From Conus ventricosus (lineage: Eukaryota; Mollusca; Gastropoda; Neogastropoda; Conidae), in the NCBI GenBank assembly GCA_018398815.1, contig CM031611.1, forward strand, positions 81,487,603-81,551,602: 64,000 bases of DNA, written 5' to 3'. This document shows, piece after piece, positions 1 through 10,437 of this stretch (positions are counted from its first letter, which is position 1; each line of letters begins with the position of its first letter). Below the pieces are notes generated by a model that searched no databases, had not been told where the DNA came from, and was given only the letters and a program-made list of their open reading frames with translations. The translations under genes and the position numbers were made by a program.

Positions 1-1050
1 AAACATTCCAACAGTGGATTTGTCCAGACTAAATGAAGACGGTTGAATACAAGGCAGAAACAAAACACTGCACTCATCCCCTGATGCTTACTCCTGTCCC
101 TAACCTCCCTGGATTAAAAAAAATAAAAAAATAAAAGAACTACTGTCTGAGATTTATCGTGTCAGAGGATGGGGTCCATCCCTCTCCTTCCACAGCCTCA
201 AACTTCCCTGAACTGAATCAGGTACCCACTGGGTGGACTCAGAGGGTTTACAAACCCCCAATAGTTTCTGCCCTAATGAGCTGTTTGAACTCGTGGCTAA
301 GTTTCATAGCCGAATGTGCCAATGACTACAGGCTTTTTTTTTTTTTTACATTAAACTTCTACGTGAATGATTTTTGTTCTTGACCAAAATAAGGCACTAA
401 CTGGTCTATATTAAAAATATAAAATAAAAAAAAAGAAAAGGAAAAGAAAAAGGTTGGATCCGATTTTCAGTGCAAAAGTGACACTGCACCTTCCATATTT
501 TACTTTAAAAGCAGTTCACTTCTCATCCCCATCTCCAGCCCTCCCCTACATAATCCATCATAGCACCAGCACCATTTGCACTCAACAATGGCACAAACGT
601 TTTCATACTGTTAAAATGCCAATTTTAATAAATATTCTCAAATTTTGCTTCAAATTCATACCTTCTGCTAAAATGCCGATTTTAATAAATATTCTTAAAT
701 TTTGCCTCAATTAATACCTTCCGTAGCCCTGAAAATTGTCATACCATTTCTCCCAAACTCATCCCGACAGCATGAACTGTGTACAGAACAGATTTTAGCG
801 ACCTCTTTCATTCTGGGGGAAAAGCCCAAATGCATTTCCATTAATAAATAACAACAATGACTTCTTCACAGTTTACATTCCTGTTTGGGAAACTGGAGCT
901 GGCAAGCTGATGACAAAGCATACATCCCCCTCAATTCATATTCCGCATATAATGTGTCTGTTTGTCCTTGTATCTCTTTATGCATCATTGATGGGCACAG
1001 TGCCAGCTTTAGGAAGCCTCTTCTTTTTCCTGGGTAGCTGTTTCCCCCTG
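1..1050. other. Intronic/intergenic DNA without a recognisable gene
   Basis: No exon-like stretch with splice sites or recognisable protein motif is visible on either strand. The only structure is a two-copy direct duplication of about 60 bp (about 612-715, sharing a core ATTTTAATAAATATTCT) and short A/T homopolymers. If the p53-family gene continues leftward, this is intron or 3' untranslated sequence. Confidence 0.5.
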
Positions 1051-1071
1051 TTTTCCTCTTCCTTCTGGAGG

Positions 1072-1242
1072 CCAGCAAGCCACCTGTAAGGAGCCACAAC
1101 TTGTCAAGGGTCCAGCAAGCCACCTGTAAGGAGCCACAAGGGTCCAGCAAGCCACCTGTAAGGAGCCACAAGGGTCCAGCAAGCCACCTGTAAGGAGCCA
1201 CAAGGGTCTAGCAAGCCACCTGTAAGGAGCCACAAGGGTCCA
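1072..1242. repeat. 32-bp minisatellite, 5 copies
   Basis: Five head-to-tail copies of a unit containing AGCAAGCCACCTGTAAGGAG, starting near 1,074, 1,114, 1,146, 1,178 and 1,210. The last four are spaced exactly 32 bp apart and are nearly identical, so expansion is recent. Open frames through it only translate the repeat. Confidence 0.9.
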
Positions 1243-1261
1243 GTTTAGCTACAGCAGAGGC

Positions 1262-3020
1262 AGGAGGGGGCCGACATGTTGACAATCCCAATCCAACATG
1301 GAGCTTCTAAGGACCGGTTCAGCCTCAACAGAGGTATGAGGGGGGGCGCCGGGGCCCAACATGTTGACAATCCCAATCCAACATGGAGCTTCTAAGGACT
1401 GGTTCAGCCTCAACAGAGGTATGAGGGGGGGACCAGCATGTTAACAATCCCTGTCCAACATGGAGCTTCTAAAGACCGGTTTAGCCTCAACAGAGGTAGG
1501 GGGGGGGGACCAGCATGTTAACAATCCCTATCCAACATGGAGCTTCTAAGGACCGGTTTAGCCTCAACAGAGGTATGAGGGGGGGGACCAGCATGCTAAC
1601 AATCCCTATCCAACATGGAGCTTCTAAGGACCGGTTTAGCCTCAACAGAGGTAGGGGGTGGGGGGGGGGGGGGGGGGGGGGGCACCATGTTAACAATCCC
1701 TATCAACATGGAGCTTCTAAGGACCAGTTCAGCCTCAACCAGAGGTACAAGGGGGGACCAGCATGTTAACAATCCCTATCAACATGGAGCTTCTAAGGAC
1801 CGGTTTAGCCTCAACCAGAGGTACAAGGGGGGTGGGGGGGGGGGGGGGCAACATGTTAACAATCCCTATCCAACATGGAGCTTCTAAGGACCGGTTCAGC
1901 CTCAACCAGAGGTACAAGGGGGGACCAGCATGTTAACAATCCCTATCCAACATGGAGCCACAAGGGACTAGTTTAGCCACAACAAAGGCAAAAGGAATCA
2001 GGCAGGAATAGCTGTCCTAACTTAGTATCGGAAGCCACAAGGAACCAGTTTAGCCAAAGTACAGGTTGGAGGAAGCTGACATGTCTATCTATCCAAAAAC
2101 CTACTGAAACCACCAGAGACCAGTTTAGCTAGAGTATACAGCGGAGAAAGCCAATACAGCTTGGAGGGAGCCAACACGATGACTAACCAAACCCTACAAG
2201 GGTCCCAAGAGCGGAATCAAACATGTTGAGCTATCCAAACCCTAGGGGGCTGCGAAGAACCAGTTTAGCCAGAATGTAGGCAACAGCTGAATTCCATTCA
2301 CATTGCTCAGAGCCACGCTGACCATCAAGGACCATATCAGGAAGTTCACCTCACTGAAGTCTACTCTCGAAATAGATTAAAAAAAGATAACATACACACA
2401 CAACTCATTTAAACAGATTTTCTCAAAACATGCCAGAATTTCATTACAATTTTTTCTTCCATGAAATCTCTGGTCAGATGAAAAACGCTCATCTCTTTCA
2501 GAAACTCAGAAATCACATAAGGTGGAACATGTCTGAACAAGATTTTCCTGAATTTTTTCTGTAAAATGTTTTTGTCCAATATCATGCTAGTCCCAACATA
2601 CATGTTGAACATCACATGGTATGAATGTTGGACCTTCTTCACCTTTTGAAAAATGTGAGTACGTATAAAAGGAGTGGTCTGTGTGCAAAGGGTGAGGCAG
2701 CCAACATGACTGGCTATCCAAACCCAGCAGGAGCCACTTGGGACCAGTAAAGCAGAGGTGAGAGACAGCAAATATGTTAAGTTATTCTTATCCTAAAGAA
2801 GCCACATGGAACCAGTCCAAGTCAAACAGAGGTGGCAGTGAGCTAACACGTTTCACTATGCTAAAGAAACCACAATGGGCCAGTTCACCGCGAGCAGTGA
2901 TGCCAGACAACAAACCCCACCAACAGGGACATATTTTGCCTTGTTGCAAGCATGAGTGAGCGAATGTGTTGCTACCCTAATTCTGCAAGGGTCCAGTTCA
3001 ACAAAAGCACAGGTAGGAGG
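1262..3020. repeat. Degenerate 75-90 bp satellite with a young core and G tracts
   Basis: From 1,275 to about 1,960 there are nine copies of a 75-90 bp unit with the landmark CATGTTAACAATCCCTATC followed by CAACATGGAGCTTCTAAGGA and a GAGGT-poly(G) end. The G tract varies in length and reaches more than 20 bases near 1,660. From about 1,960 to 3,020 older, diverged copies continue (landmarks GCCACAAGGAACCAGTTTAGCC and related sequence). They are interrupted at 2,375-2,640 by a LINE fragment. The divergence gradient suggests an old satellite whose left part was re-amplified. Confidence 0.8.
2375..2640 (-). mobile_element. Diverged 3'-end fragment of Jockey-like LINE
   Basis: On the minus strand this resembles the end of the ORF2 of the LINE family at 22,867-28,322. 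It reads KILFRHVPPYVISEFLKEM where younger copies read KILFRDVPPDVILEFLREI, followed by the same 3' untranslated order up to an A/T-rich stretch. The distal tail found in younger copies (TATAGCCCAGCCGACCGC on plus) is missing. It is inserted in the satellite at 1,262-3,020, so it is younger than that satellite's oldest units, but it is the most diverged copy in the window. Confidence 0.65.
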
Positions 3021-3219
3021 GATAAAATGTAGTTCATACCACAACTTGACATCTTTGTGAAATGCCTGCAGACACAACCCTCTTTAAAAAGTTCCCCTCA
3101 AAATCAATGGCGCAGACATTGCTCCACAACCGACAAGATGCATGCTGATATGCTATAATTCCAATGACAGGGCCCACACTTAGATGCCTGTTATTTGAAA
3201 AAAAATTTTTGTGTTTAAT

Positions 3220-3400
3220 CCCTACTGGTCTGAGCAAATGGTGAAGAATCCTCCTGCCATGGCTTAGCATATTCAACTGTGGGTAGGAGTTGGCTTGGGC
3301 AGAAATCTCTTTCATAATTGCCCCTGATGAGACTCAAACCCACAACTTCCCCACCTGAAGTCAGCAATGCAAATCACTGTACCACGGTGCCAGTCAATGT
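3220..3400 (-). mobile_element. tRNA-derived SINE head (candidate)
   Basis: Read on the minus strand, 3,393 to 3,322 has tRNA-gene logic: an A-box-like TGGTACAGTGATTTG and, about 30 bp later, a B-box-like GTGGGTTTGAGTCTCATC. These spacings fit an internal RNA polymerase III promoter. No complete cloverleaf or CCA end is evident, so a SINE head is more likely than a functional tRNA gene. The body probably continues to about 3,220. There is no second copy in this window to define the ends. Confidence 0.5.
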
Positions 3401-3419
3401 AGAGGCAGCGTGAAATACA

Positions 3420-4338
3420 CTAACCATGTCAAGATCTTGCAAGCACCTGGGAATGGTGTTTACCCCAAAACTGCTACTGGTGATCGTCTCAACAAAAAGC
3501 GTATCCCTACAAAGAATGTGTACAAATCTTTTTTTATTACAAAAAAACCTGGGAAAAGGGCAGAAGAGGAGTGGTTGTAATTTTCATCTGCCACCACGCA
3601 GCAGAGTGTCGACAGTTATCTGATCTTGCATTTATAGTTACAGTAAAAAAACAAACAAACGATTCTTGCAACTGAAATGGTGCATCAGCCACACTGGCAC
3701 AAATGCATGCTCCACTGCCATTTAAAATTAACATTCCAGGGCCTATAGCTGCTGCCATTATTCCCATGTCTCTGCACGTCGCTGAAGAAGCAGACACAGA
3801 CAGACAATGTCAAGTTTGACAGAGAGCAAGATTTTGTCGCTCTTTGGTCAGAGTACACCCACACCGTTCGCCTCTGCAAGTGCAACTACAACACAAGAAC
3901 TTTTTCCCCTCTTAGTTTGTAGCACTTGTCATATTTTCTCCAAAAATATGTAGAAAATATAGCAAATTCGTATGGGTAAGCAGGTCTGTGATAAACGCCA
4001 CACAAAAGGTAGTTTACAAGTCCAATAAAAAAATTTTAAAAAAGGGAATAAAAAAAAAGCCGCAACAGGAGGCTCGTGAAAGAGGTGACAAGGCATCACA
4101 ATACAGATCTGGGAAAGAGGGCAGTGTCCAAAGAGGGCTCTGATCTAGCTGGGTCTCTCCACACACACACTCGAAACATTTAGCCATCACTGCACCACTT
4201 CAAGCCAAGCCACACCGCAACTTCTAGCCACACAAAGCAGGCCAGACCACAGCACAACAAAGAGGAGGCATGAAAACTGATGGAAACTCAGCAAGCAAGC
4301 AAATGTGCCACGTCAAGCATGACTGCCACGTCCCTCAC
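3420..4338. other. Intron or 3' region with no recognised gene
   Basis: This lies just downstream (minus strand) of the tetramerization exon, where a C-terminal exon (SAM-type or short p53-type) would be expected. I find no SAM-domain or recognisable C-terminal sequence with a phase-compatible acceptor. A short open frame at about 3,540-3,797 was considered and not accepted. Confidence 0.45.
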
Positions 4339-4460
4339 CTCTGTCGTAGAGTGCTCTGTTGTTTCTTGAACTTTTCCAAGTCAGCTTTGGGCAAGGAATC
4401 CACAAGCTCCAGTGAATCCCGAATTTTGCACAAGGCTAGGTAGTTCTCTCGACCTCTGAC
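4339..4460 (-). CDS. p53/p63/p73-family gene, tetramerization-domain exon
   Basis: This exon (122 bp) encodes VRGRENYLALCKIRDSLELV, aligning with the p53-family tetramerization domain (human pattern: beta strand, RGRE turn, long helix ending in LEL). It is followed by DSLPKADLEKFKKQQSTLRQ, matching the extra C-terminal helix region of p63/p73 rather than the short p53 form. The acceptor reads GTGTGCAG and the donor AGAG|GTGAGG. It enters in phase 0 from the linker exon, whose last residues (VFTLT) supply the beta strand, and leaves with two bases of the next codon. The domain forms dimers of dimers in the nucleus, needed for DNA binding. The downstream exon is not visible in this window. Confidence 0.93.
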
Positions 4461-5211
4461 CTGCACACATTATCACATGACACACACTGTTAAGTCTGTC
4501 ATTGGATGACTTCTTTCTACATAATATTATGGAAACATGTTAAAGAAAAAAAACAACAAAGAAGAAAACCATGGCCAACTTCTTTACATCTGAAATGTTC
4601 CACACAATTAGAAGCAAAGGAATGATGCAATGACGTCACAGGGTGCTGGATGGATGAGAAGACAGATGATGGGAGGCCAATAGAAAAAAACACTGTGCAA
4701 ACAATCTGGGTTCCCTTTTTATTGTGAGTGCACAAACATACTTAGATCGAGTATTCCTGCTATTCAATGGGTCAGCTGACTGTTCTCAGACTGGAAAATG
4801 TCCATACCTGTAGCACCCATTGACACTGCCTCCAGAGTAAGCTCAATTTCATTTTACCTTATACTGAGTGTGGCCAACCAAAACTGACAGTTACGGCATA
4901 TCTAGCACAGCTGTGAGTGATTTAGCATCTCTGAAGCCACCAAGTCAATGACAACTCCAGACCGAGAGTGTGCTCTTTGTGAAAGTGACAGAAATCTACA
5001 AACACCAAGATAACACAATAATTAACAGGACTCACATGCGTTATGTTTCCTTCATGTGCAGAGTCATGTCACAGCGGGCAAGTGACCACGAAAGTAATGG
5101 TTGGTCACCTAACAGCAGCAGCCCACATGTAGATTTTTTATAGAACACTGTGTGCATGTGTTGAGTGTGTGTTGTGTCGGTGTGCGCATGAGTGCATGTG
5201 CATGCGTGTGT
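4461..5211. other. Intron, no gene seen
   Basis: Intronic sequence between the tetramerization exon and the hAT-like element at 5,220. It contains an alternating purine-pyrimidine TG-rich patch at about 5,150-5,218, which is also the insertion target of that element. No coding signal is seen. Confidence 0.55.
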
Positions 5212-5599
5212 GCATGCACATAGCTGCCAACCTCCCAGAGTCGAAAAGAGTAACACCTGACGGGGGGTGGGTTCGGGAGGGGGGCTGGCCCCCCTCCTGA
5301 TCAGCGGGGGTCAGGGGGCACAGCCCCCTGAAGCTGAAGCCTTTTTTACACTCTGACAGCCATATTTTTCATCTCCTGATAGGAAAACTAATCAAAAGCA
5401 AGCCTATTATTAAACCATATCAAAGCATGCATATTAGTATGTTGCATACAATGCAATATTTTGTGTAAAAAAAAGCCTCTTATGTAGGTAGCCATCATAT
5501 TTTTTTTCTATAGATTAATATACAAAACACACAAAATAAGACTTACCCAAACAGCTTTTTTATCTTCCATATTGATGTAGGATGAACATAAAAGATGCT

Positions 5600-6025
5600 C
5601 TGCCCTCCCAATCAACAGCACTCACAGTCCTGGGCTTCCATCAGCTACACCCACATTCTTCAGTTCAAGTTCCATCAACTTCACCCTTCTGCCCTTATGA
5701 TCTCACAACTACACCCCATAGGACTTAGGATCCATCAACTATACCCCACAGTCATGTTTCATCAACTATACCCCACAGTCATGTTTCATCAACTATACCC
5801 CACAGTCATCTTTCATCAACTACACCCCACAGTCATGTTTCATTAATAACAACATAACACAGTTATGTTTCATCAACTGTACCCCACAATCTTGCTCAAA
5901 CAACTTCATCCCCAGTCCTCCGGCTCCATTTAATTACCATCGCCCCCCACCCCAGTTCTAAGGCTCCATCAAGCTACTCCCCACTCCCCAGTCGTCATGA
6001 TCCAACCACTACTCCCACACCCTGA
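5600..6025. repeat. 27-bp minisatellite inside element A
   Basis: Units contain CATCAACTATACCCCACAGT. The core 5,730-5,860 is nearly perfect and decayed copies extend to about 5,600 and 6,025. The array starts 16 bp beyond the stop codon of the BED-finger frame. The same arrangement occurs in elements B and D. Confidence 0.8.
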
Positions 6026-6040
6026 GTTGACAGCCTGTGT

Positions 6041-6418
6041 TCAAAGATCTAGGGTTTTTTTTTTCACTATTTGTGCAGTCGAGGACTTGGCCTTCTTTAG
6101 AAACTCCTGGCTGAACTTTTGCTCATAGCAAGAGCCATGAAGATTGGCCTTTGCCACCATCATGTTTTTTTTTGACGGCTGCCGATTCCTCAGCTTCGTT
6201 GTTTTTTTGTGCTTCGTGGTCTTCTCGTGATCGGCCAGATCATTTCTTCCCCCATGTGAAATATTCACCGGACATCGACACATGGTGCAGAAAGCAAACT
6301 TTTCACCCTTTGAAGGGCAAGAAGTGACCCATGGAAACTTGTCTTTATAAGCTGGCAGATACCGCTGGAATCGTTTAGGTTTTGTGGTTTTCTCCGTGCT
6401 ACCACTTGAAGACGCCAT
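6041..6418 (-). CDS. BED-type zinc-finger N-terminus of hAT transposase (element A)
   Basis: The open frame has 125 codons from an ATG inside CAACATGGCGTC to a stop. An upstream in-frame ATG ten codons earlier is less likely as a start because it precedes the conserved MASS-type beginning. After a Lys/Arg-rich lead with FPWVTSCPSKGEK comes a complete finger: FCTMC, 16 residues, H, 5 residues, H (CX2CX16HX5H), ending DHEKTTKH. BED fingers bind DNA and in hAT transposases recognise element ends. The protein then runs into QPSKKN and a Ser/Lys-rich end, with none of the catalytic or dimerization regions. The finger is intact, so it could encode a free DNA-binding peptide; expression is unknown. 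Confidence 0.7.
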   Translation of the reverse strand: MASSSGSTEKTTKPKRFQRYLPAYKDKFPWVTSCPSKGEKFAFCTMCRCPVNISHGGRNDLADHEKTTKHKKTTKLRNRQPSKKNMMVAKANLHGSCYEQKFSQEFLKKAKSSTAQIVKKKTLDL

Positions 6419-6679
6419 GTTGACTATTTGAACAGCAGCTATGCGCATGCGCGGAATGGGCCTAGTTATGCCCCTTTCATGCTGACTTCCGAGTTTACGA
6501 TTTCTGTTCAGTCGGACCAGTTGCCAAACGTTCTTTTATTTAATTTTGGGCTTTTTTTTTTTTCTTTTTTTGAAAACTCGTAAACCGGAATTTTTTCAGC
6601 AAACAACGAAAATAGGGACAAATTTAAAAAAAACGATATGTCCCGGTTTTCCCGTAACAGTTGGCAGCTATGCATGCAT

Positions 6680-6947
6680 GTTTTTAATTTCTTGTCAAAC
6701 CATATCCAATCTAAGTTTATTTCTGATGTTTGCTTTTTTTTCTTTTTCTTTTGACCTTAACACAGCTGATGGCAGGTCAAACCTCAATACAACTGACCAC
6801 TGGCCAGTGAAAAAGGCCCTTTTCAACCACTGCTAAGTGTTAAAAAGTGGTGTCCGACAAGACTGCAGACACAGAGAGAAACCCCCAGAGAAGTATCAAT
6901 CAATGAGGGTTTGGGGTGGGGAAGAGTCTTCCTCAGGCAACTTCACT
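6680..6947. other. Intron between two transposons
   Basis: Short T-rich intronic segment between element A and the piggyBac-like relic. No gene or repeat unit is recognised. Confidence 0.5.
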
Positions 6948-6951
6948 TTAA

Positions 6952-7128
6952 CTCTCCTACTACCGTCGGCGGGTAGAACCGCCAACGACCTCTGCTATAC
7001 ACAGGAACCGTGGGCGGGCACAACCACCGAGGCCTGCGGCCATTCCGGTAATACACGCATGCGCAGTCGATTCCGGTTGGACTGGCTTTGCAAATGGCGG
7101 ATTGTTTTGGTTTGAACCGAAGAAAAAG

Positions 7129-7161
<33 letters not shown>

Positions 7162-7634
7162 CAATTTTTGCGATGGAACGGAACGAAAAATTGTGGTGAG
7201 AGCTCCTAGAAGACGGAGACAGCGACGATGAAACCTTTCAGGGTTTTGCTGCTGAAGAAATTAGTGAAAGTAAACTTAAACGCATCAAAAGAGATCGTGA
7301 AGTGACAGAACTTGAAGCTAATGTTGGTTACGGGGATCTTTTGAGCGATTCCGAGGACGAAGATGCAAGTAACAGTGATCCATCTGTGTGTGCGTATTTT
7401 GATCATTGGCCGAAAGATTTTGAAATAGACAACATTAGAAAACTCATATCCAATTTATTTTCATTTCAGACTTTTATTCATCCATTTCTGCACATGAACA
7501 CAAAATTGCATGCAAATTCATGCATTACTCTATTCAAAATTTTTTTTAATGAAAGTGAAAATTTTCACAAACGTTAAAGAATTACTTGGTTTCCAACAGG
7601 AAGTAAACAGCAGAAAACCTTGGTAGTAGGAGAG
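6952..7634 (+). mobile_element. piggyBac-like non-autonomous element with N-terminal relic
   Basis: It has 13-bp inverted ends, CTCTCCTACTACC at 6,952 and its complement ending at 7,634, each bounded by TTAA (6,948-6,951 and 7,635-7,638). TTAA is the hallmark target of piggyBac transposons. The 683-bp body holds a GC-rich 5' region, a T tract of about 30 bases (7,130-7,159) and one acidic coding stretch. The element lies 42 bp from the donor side of the p53-family linker exon. Confidence 0.8.
7173..7577 (+). pseudogene. piggyBac transposase N-terminal fragment
   Basis: The frame from the ATG at 7,173 reads MERNEKLW, an in-frame TGA at 7,197, then LLEDGDSDDETFQGFAAEEI and later DLLSDSEDEDASNSD and FDHWPKDFEIDNI. 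Acidic Ser/Asp/Glu-rich beginnings ending in a GF..E motif are typical of piggyBac transposases. The catalytic DDD domain and Cys-rich C-terminus are absent, and past about 7,440 the frame becomes low-complexity. The early stop plus truncation make it a relic. The family call rests on TTAA ends and composition, not on catalytic motifs. Confidence 0.6.
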
Positions 7635-7676
7635 TTAACAACTAAACTAAGGTACTGCATGGTGCGCCCAACTTAC

Positions 7677-7789
7677 AGTCAGAGTGAAGACTTCTCCATC
7701 CTCCCCTTTGCGTTTCCTGCTGACGCTGGTGATGGTGGTGTTGAGGGCATACTTAGGCATCCCTGGGGTACCCCCATTGCTTGGACTTG
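7677..7789 (-). CDS. p53/p63/p73-family gene, linker/NLS exon
   Basis: This 113-bp exon has acceptor TGTTACAG and donor ACT|GTAAGT. Joined to the preceding exon's single G it reads ASPSNGGTPGMPKYALNTTI, then TSVSRKRKGEDGEVFTLT. The basic SRKRK cluster followed by an acidic GEDGE and the start of the tetramerization beta strand (FTL) matches the linker of p53-family proteins, where the main nuclear localisation signal lies just before the tetramerization domain. Phase agrees on both sides (one base in, phase 0 out). The piggyBac-like relic ends 42 bp downstream in the next intron. Confidence 0.92.
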
Positions 7790-7936
7790 CTGTAACATGC
7801 ATGTTTCACTTCCATCTTTTTCTGTCGTCCATACCAACTTAAACAATTATTTCCCTTTCATTCAACATGTCACTTACACTACTCCAAATAATCTCCACTG
7901 TTGAAATCCTTCACATGAACAGACTGGAGAGGACTC

Positions 7937-8359
7937 AGAGCTGCCAACCTGCTCATGCGGCTTACAGTAGCATTTCACAATTTTCACAGTAGCATTTCCA
8001 ATTTAACAGTAGCAACTTAATTTTGCGCGTGTTCTAAAAAGAAATCAGGCCTATAACCAGTTTTACGGACCACATTAAAGCTACAGTACTCTTAGTATAT
8101 CTATAAATGTTATTATACAGAGATGAAGCAGAGGAAGAGGGCAAATTGTAAAAAAAAAATCTACGTGCTACAGTAAAACCGAAAGCGGAAATGCAGTTCC
8201 GACAGACCGATAGAGACGTTACTTAGCGATGTCCAAACAAAACGAAAGTATCTTCGAATTTTTTTGTTTCGCCGTAGCAATTTAATGATCGTAGTAGCGT
8301 CTAGCAAGCATTCTCTTGGCGTAGCAAACTACGGCGATCTCGTAGCAGTTGGCAGCTAT
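7937..8359. mobile_element. hAT MITE sharing ends with element A
   Basis: A 423-bp element with ends AGAGCTGCCAAC and GTTGGCAGCTAT, flanked by an 8-bp duplication (GAGGACTC at 7,929-7,936; GAGGACTG at 8,360-8,367). It holds several subterminal copies of GTAGCA-type words (for example ACAGTAGCATTTC at its left and CGTAGCA at its right) in inverted orientation. Such repeats commonly serve as transposase-binding sites. There is no coding capacity. Its termini match element A, so the same transposase presumably moved both. Confidence 0.85.
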
Positions 8360-8367
8360 GAGGACTG

Positions 8368-8754
8368 TTATTCAGGTACTCCGTTATAATTGCTCTGTTC
8401 GTGGTCTTCATCTCAATAAACGTTTTCTTTCCCTGGAGATTCTCTGAACTCCCATTCTTCATTCAGATTTGCACTACAAACGTGAAAAAGACAATAGATG
8501 CATAGTCTGACACAAATCTGTCCTATTGCAATGGAAAAATAAACCAGCATGATGATGTGCTGCGGTAGCACTTAGCTTATTACTAGGACTAGTATCAAAG
8601 ACTGACTTCACCTTAATCTACAAGCAATTCATGTTCACTGTTGATTGTCCTATTTGTAATGACTCTACGCCATGGACTGCTTTGAGAATATGACCATGTC
8701 AGCCCTTTCTACTCTGTCCTAATTACGATTCAACTTTATTCACAATGTTTGAAG
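8368..8754. other. Intron without recognised features
   Basis: Ordinary intronic sequence upstream (minus sense) of the linker exon. No open frame with motif or repeat is seen. Confidence 0.5.
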
Positions 8755-9647
8755 CTCAGCTGATGATTAGGGACCACATCAGGGCTGTTGCATTATGATT
8801 CAATTCTGTTCATGTTGTTCATAGTCTGACAATGAGGGCCACATCAGGCTTGTTGCATTAGGATTCAATTCTGTTCATGTTCTTCATAGTCTAGCTGACA
8901 ATGAGGGGCCACATCAGGGCTGTTGCATTAGGATTCAATTCTGTTCATGTTGTTTATAGTCTGACAATGAGGGGCCACATCAGGGCTGTTGCATTAGGAT
9001 TCAATTCTGTTCATGTTGTTTATAGTCTGACAATGGGGGCCCACATCAGGGCTGTTGCATTAGGATTCAATTCTGTTCATGTTGTTTATAGTCTGACAAT
9101 GAGGGGCCACATCAGGGCTGTTGCATTAGGATTCAATTCTGTTCATGTTGTTCATAGTCTGACAATGAGGGGCCACATCAGGGCTGTTGCATTAGGATTC
9201 AATTCTGTTCATAGTCTGACAATAGGGGGCCACATCAGGGCTGTTGCATTAGGATTCAATTCTGTTCATGTTGTTTATAGTCTGACAATGAGGGGCCACA
9301 TCAGGGCTGTTGCATTAGGATTCAATTCTGTTCATGTTGTTCATAGTCTGACAATGGGGGCCCACATCAGGGCTGTTGCATTAGGATTCAATTCTGTTCA
9401 TGTTGTTTATAGTCTGACAATGAGGGGCCACATCAGGGCTGTTGCATTAGGATTCAATTCTGTTCATGTTGTTCATAGTCTGACAATGGGGGCCACATCA
9501 GGGCTGTTGCATTAGGATTCAATTCTGTTCATGTTGTTTATAGTCTAGCTGACGATGAGGGGCCACATCAGGCTTGTTGCATTAGGATTCAATTCTGTTC
9601 ATGTTGTTTATAGTCTAGCTGACAATGAGGGGCCACATCAGGGCTGT
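8755..9647. repeat. 67-bp satellite, about 13 copies, LINE-tail related
   Basis: Tandem units contain GGCCACATCAGGGCTGTTGC and GATTCAATTCTGTTCATGTT with a period near 67 bp; a few units carry a 4-5 bp TAGC insertion or lack 10 bp. The segment TATAGTCTAGCTGAC...GGGGCCACATCAGGGCTGT matches, word for word with a few changes, the LINE tail TATAGCCCAGCCGAC...AGGGCCACATCAGGGCTGT. The 204-residue open frame over the array only translates the repeat. Confidence 0.9.
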
Positions 9648-10256
9648 TATCTTGTCAATGTCAATTCCTTGCCTCCTGTTGTTTCACATTGCTGAATTCA
9701 CAGGTGATTCTGATTTTTTACTGGTAAATTCAGTTTCTTTATCCTGGACGCAAATCAAACAATAAAGCAATCCACATGAAGCACCAGAATTACCATAAAA
9801 CACATACACGCACACCCCTCTCCCGCACAGACATACCTGTACTCTTTCCAGGTCATTACAAAAATACACTGGTTACTTTTTCCTTTAACCTTCAATGGCT
9901 CTTTGTCAATCAGTAAATGGACTAATATTCCCTTCTTTCCAATAAACGTTAACCAGTTGCTTTTGAGTAAAAGAAAGTGAACAGGACTTTCCTACTCTGT
10001 AGAACCAAAGAACTGTTGTAGCTTTCCTTTCAATGAGGAAAATAATTGAAATCCACTGGAAAGTAGGATCAACTACCCTGGTGTCAATCAAATCCTTGGT
10101 ATAGGTTATCTTTTTTTCTTTTTTGTTTTGCTTTCCTGAGTTCTTCAGCAAGAAAATGGTCAGGCATGTCCTGAAAGGTATAACAAGTATTCTATTTGTA
10201 GCTTCCTTCTGAAGAAGAAAACTATCATGCATTTTCTGAAAAGCATGACCACTGAC
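9648..10256. other. Intron between DNA-binding exon 4 and linker exon
   Basis: Non-repetitive intron containing the donor (GTCAGT at 10,256 downward) of the preceding exon. No other coding signal. Confidence 0.5.
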
Positions 10257-10437
10257 CTTTCTGCATTTTTTCTTTCAAGGCCACCCGTTCATCTTGTTTC
10301 CGATCACGGCCAGGGCAGGCACAGATTCTGACCTCAATGGCTCGGCGACCCAGCACCACATGATTGTGCTCCAGAGTGAACACTATATGAATGGGCCTTC
10401 GGTTCGGTCCCCCAACACAGGACCCCAGGCACATGAA
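10257..10437 (-). CDS. p53/p63/p73-family gene, DNA-binding exon 4 (zinc and DNA contacts)
   Basis: The 181-bp exon encodes [20 protein letters not shown], then [20 protein letters not shown] and [20 protein letters not shown]. It is an unmistakable p53-family core. The two cysteines of MCLGSC correspond to zinc ligands C238 and C242 of human p53, the NRR arginines to R248/R249, and [12 protein letters not shown] holds the equivalents of R273, C275, C277, R280 and R282. The acceptor is GATGTGCAG|TTC and the donor AAAG|GTCAGT, leaving one base that joins CA of the next exon to make Ala. The protein region lies in the major and minor groove interface of p53 response elements. Confidence 0.96.

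Larger units (their letters stand above)
5220..6671 (-). mobile_element. hAT-like non-autonomous element A (BED-finger relic)
   Basis: Ends are inverted: left ATAGCTGCCAAC, right GTTGGCAGCTAT. They are flanked by a near-perfect 8-bp target duplication (GCATGCAC at 5,212-5,219; GCATGCAT at 6,672-6,679), the length typical of hAT elements. Inside, on the minus strand, are one BED-type zinc-finger exon (6,041-6,418), then a minisatellite (5,600-6,025), then a G-rich hairpin cassette (5,260-5,345). No catalytic (RNase H-like) domain is present, so movement would need a transposase supplied elsewhere. The same terminal sequence is used by the MITE at 7,937-8,359. Confidence 0.85.

Noticed and set aside
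3322..3393. Functional tRNA gene
   Set aside because: A- and B-box-like words are present, but paired acceptor and anticodon stems could not be built and the sequence continues as a SINE-like body.
3540..3797. Possible 3' exon of the p53-family gene (RDMGIMAAAIGPG...)
   Set aside because: The phase after AG would fit and an acceptor-like GACGTGCAG precedes it, but there is no SAM or recognisable C-terminal similarity, codon usage is unconvincing and no donor or stop context supports it.
8901..9515. 204-codon open frame with repeated GHIRAVALGFNSVH-type units
   Set aside because: It exists only because the 67-bp unit lacks stops in one frame; units vary in length and the frame has no start context or homology.
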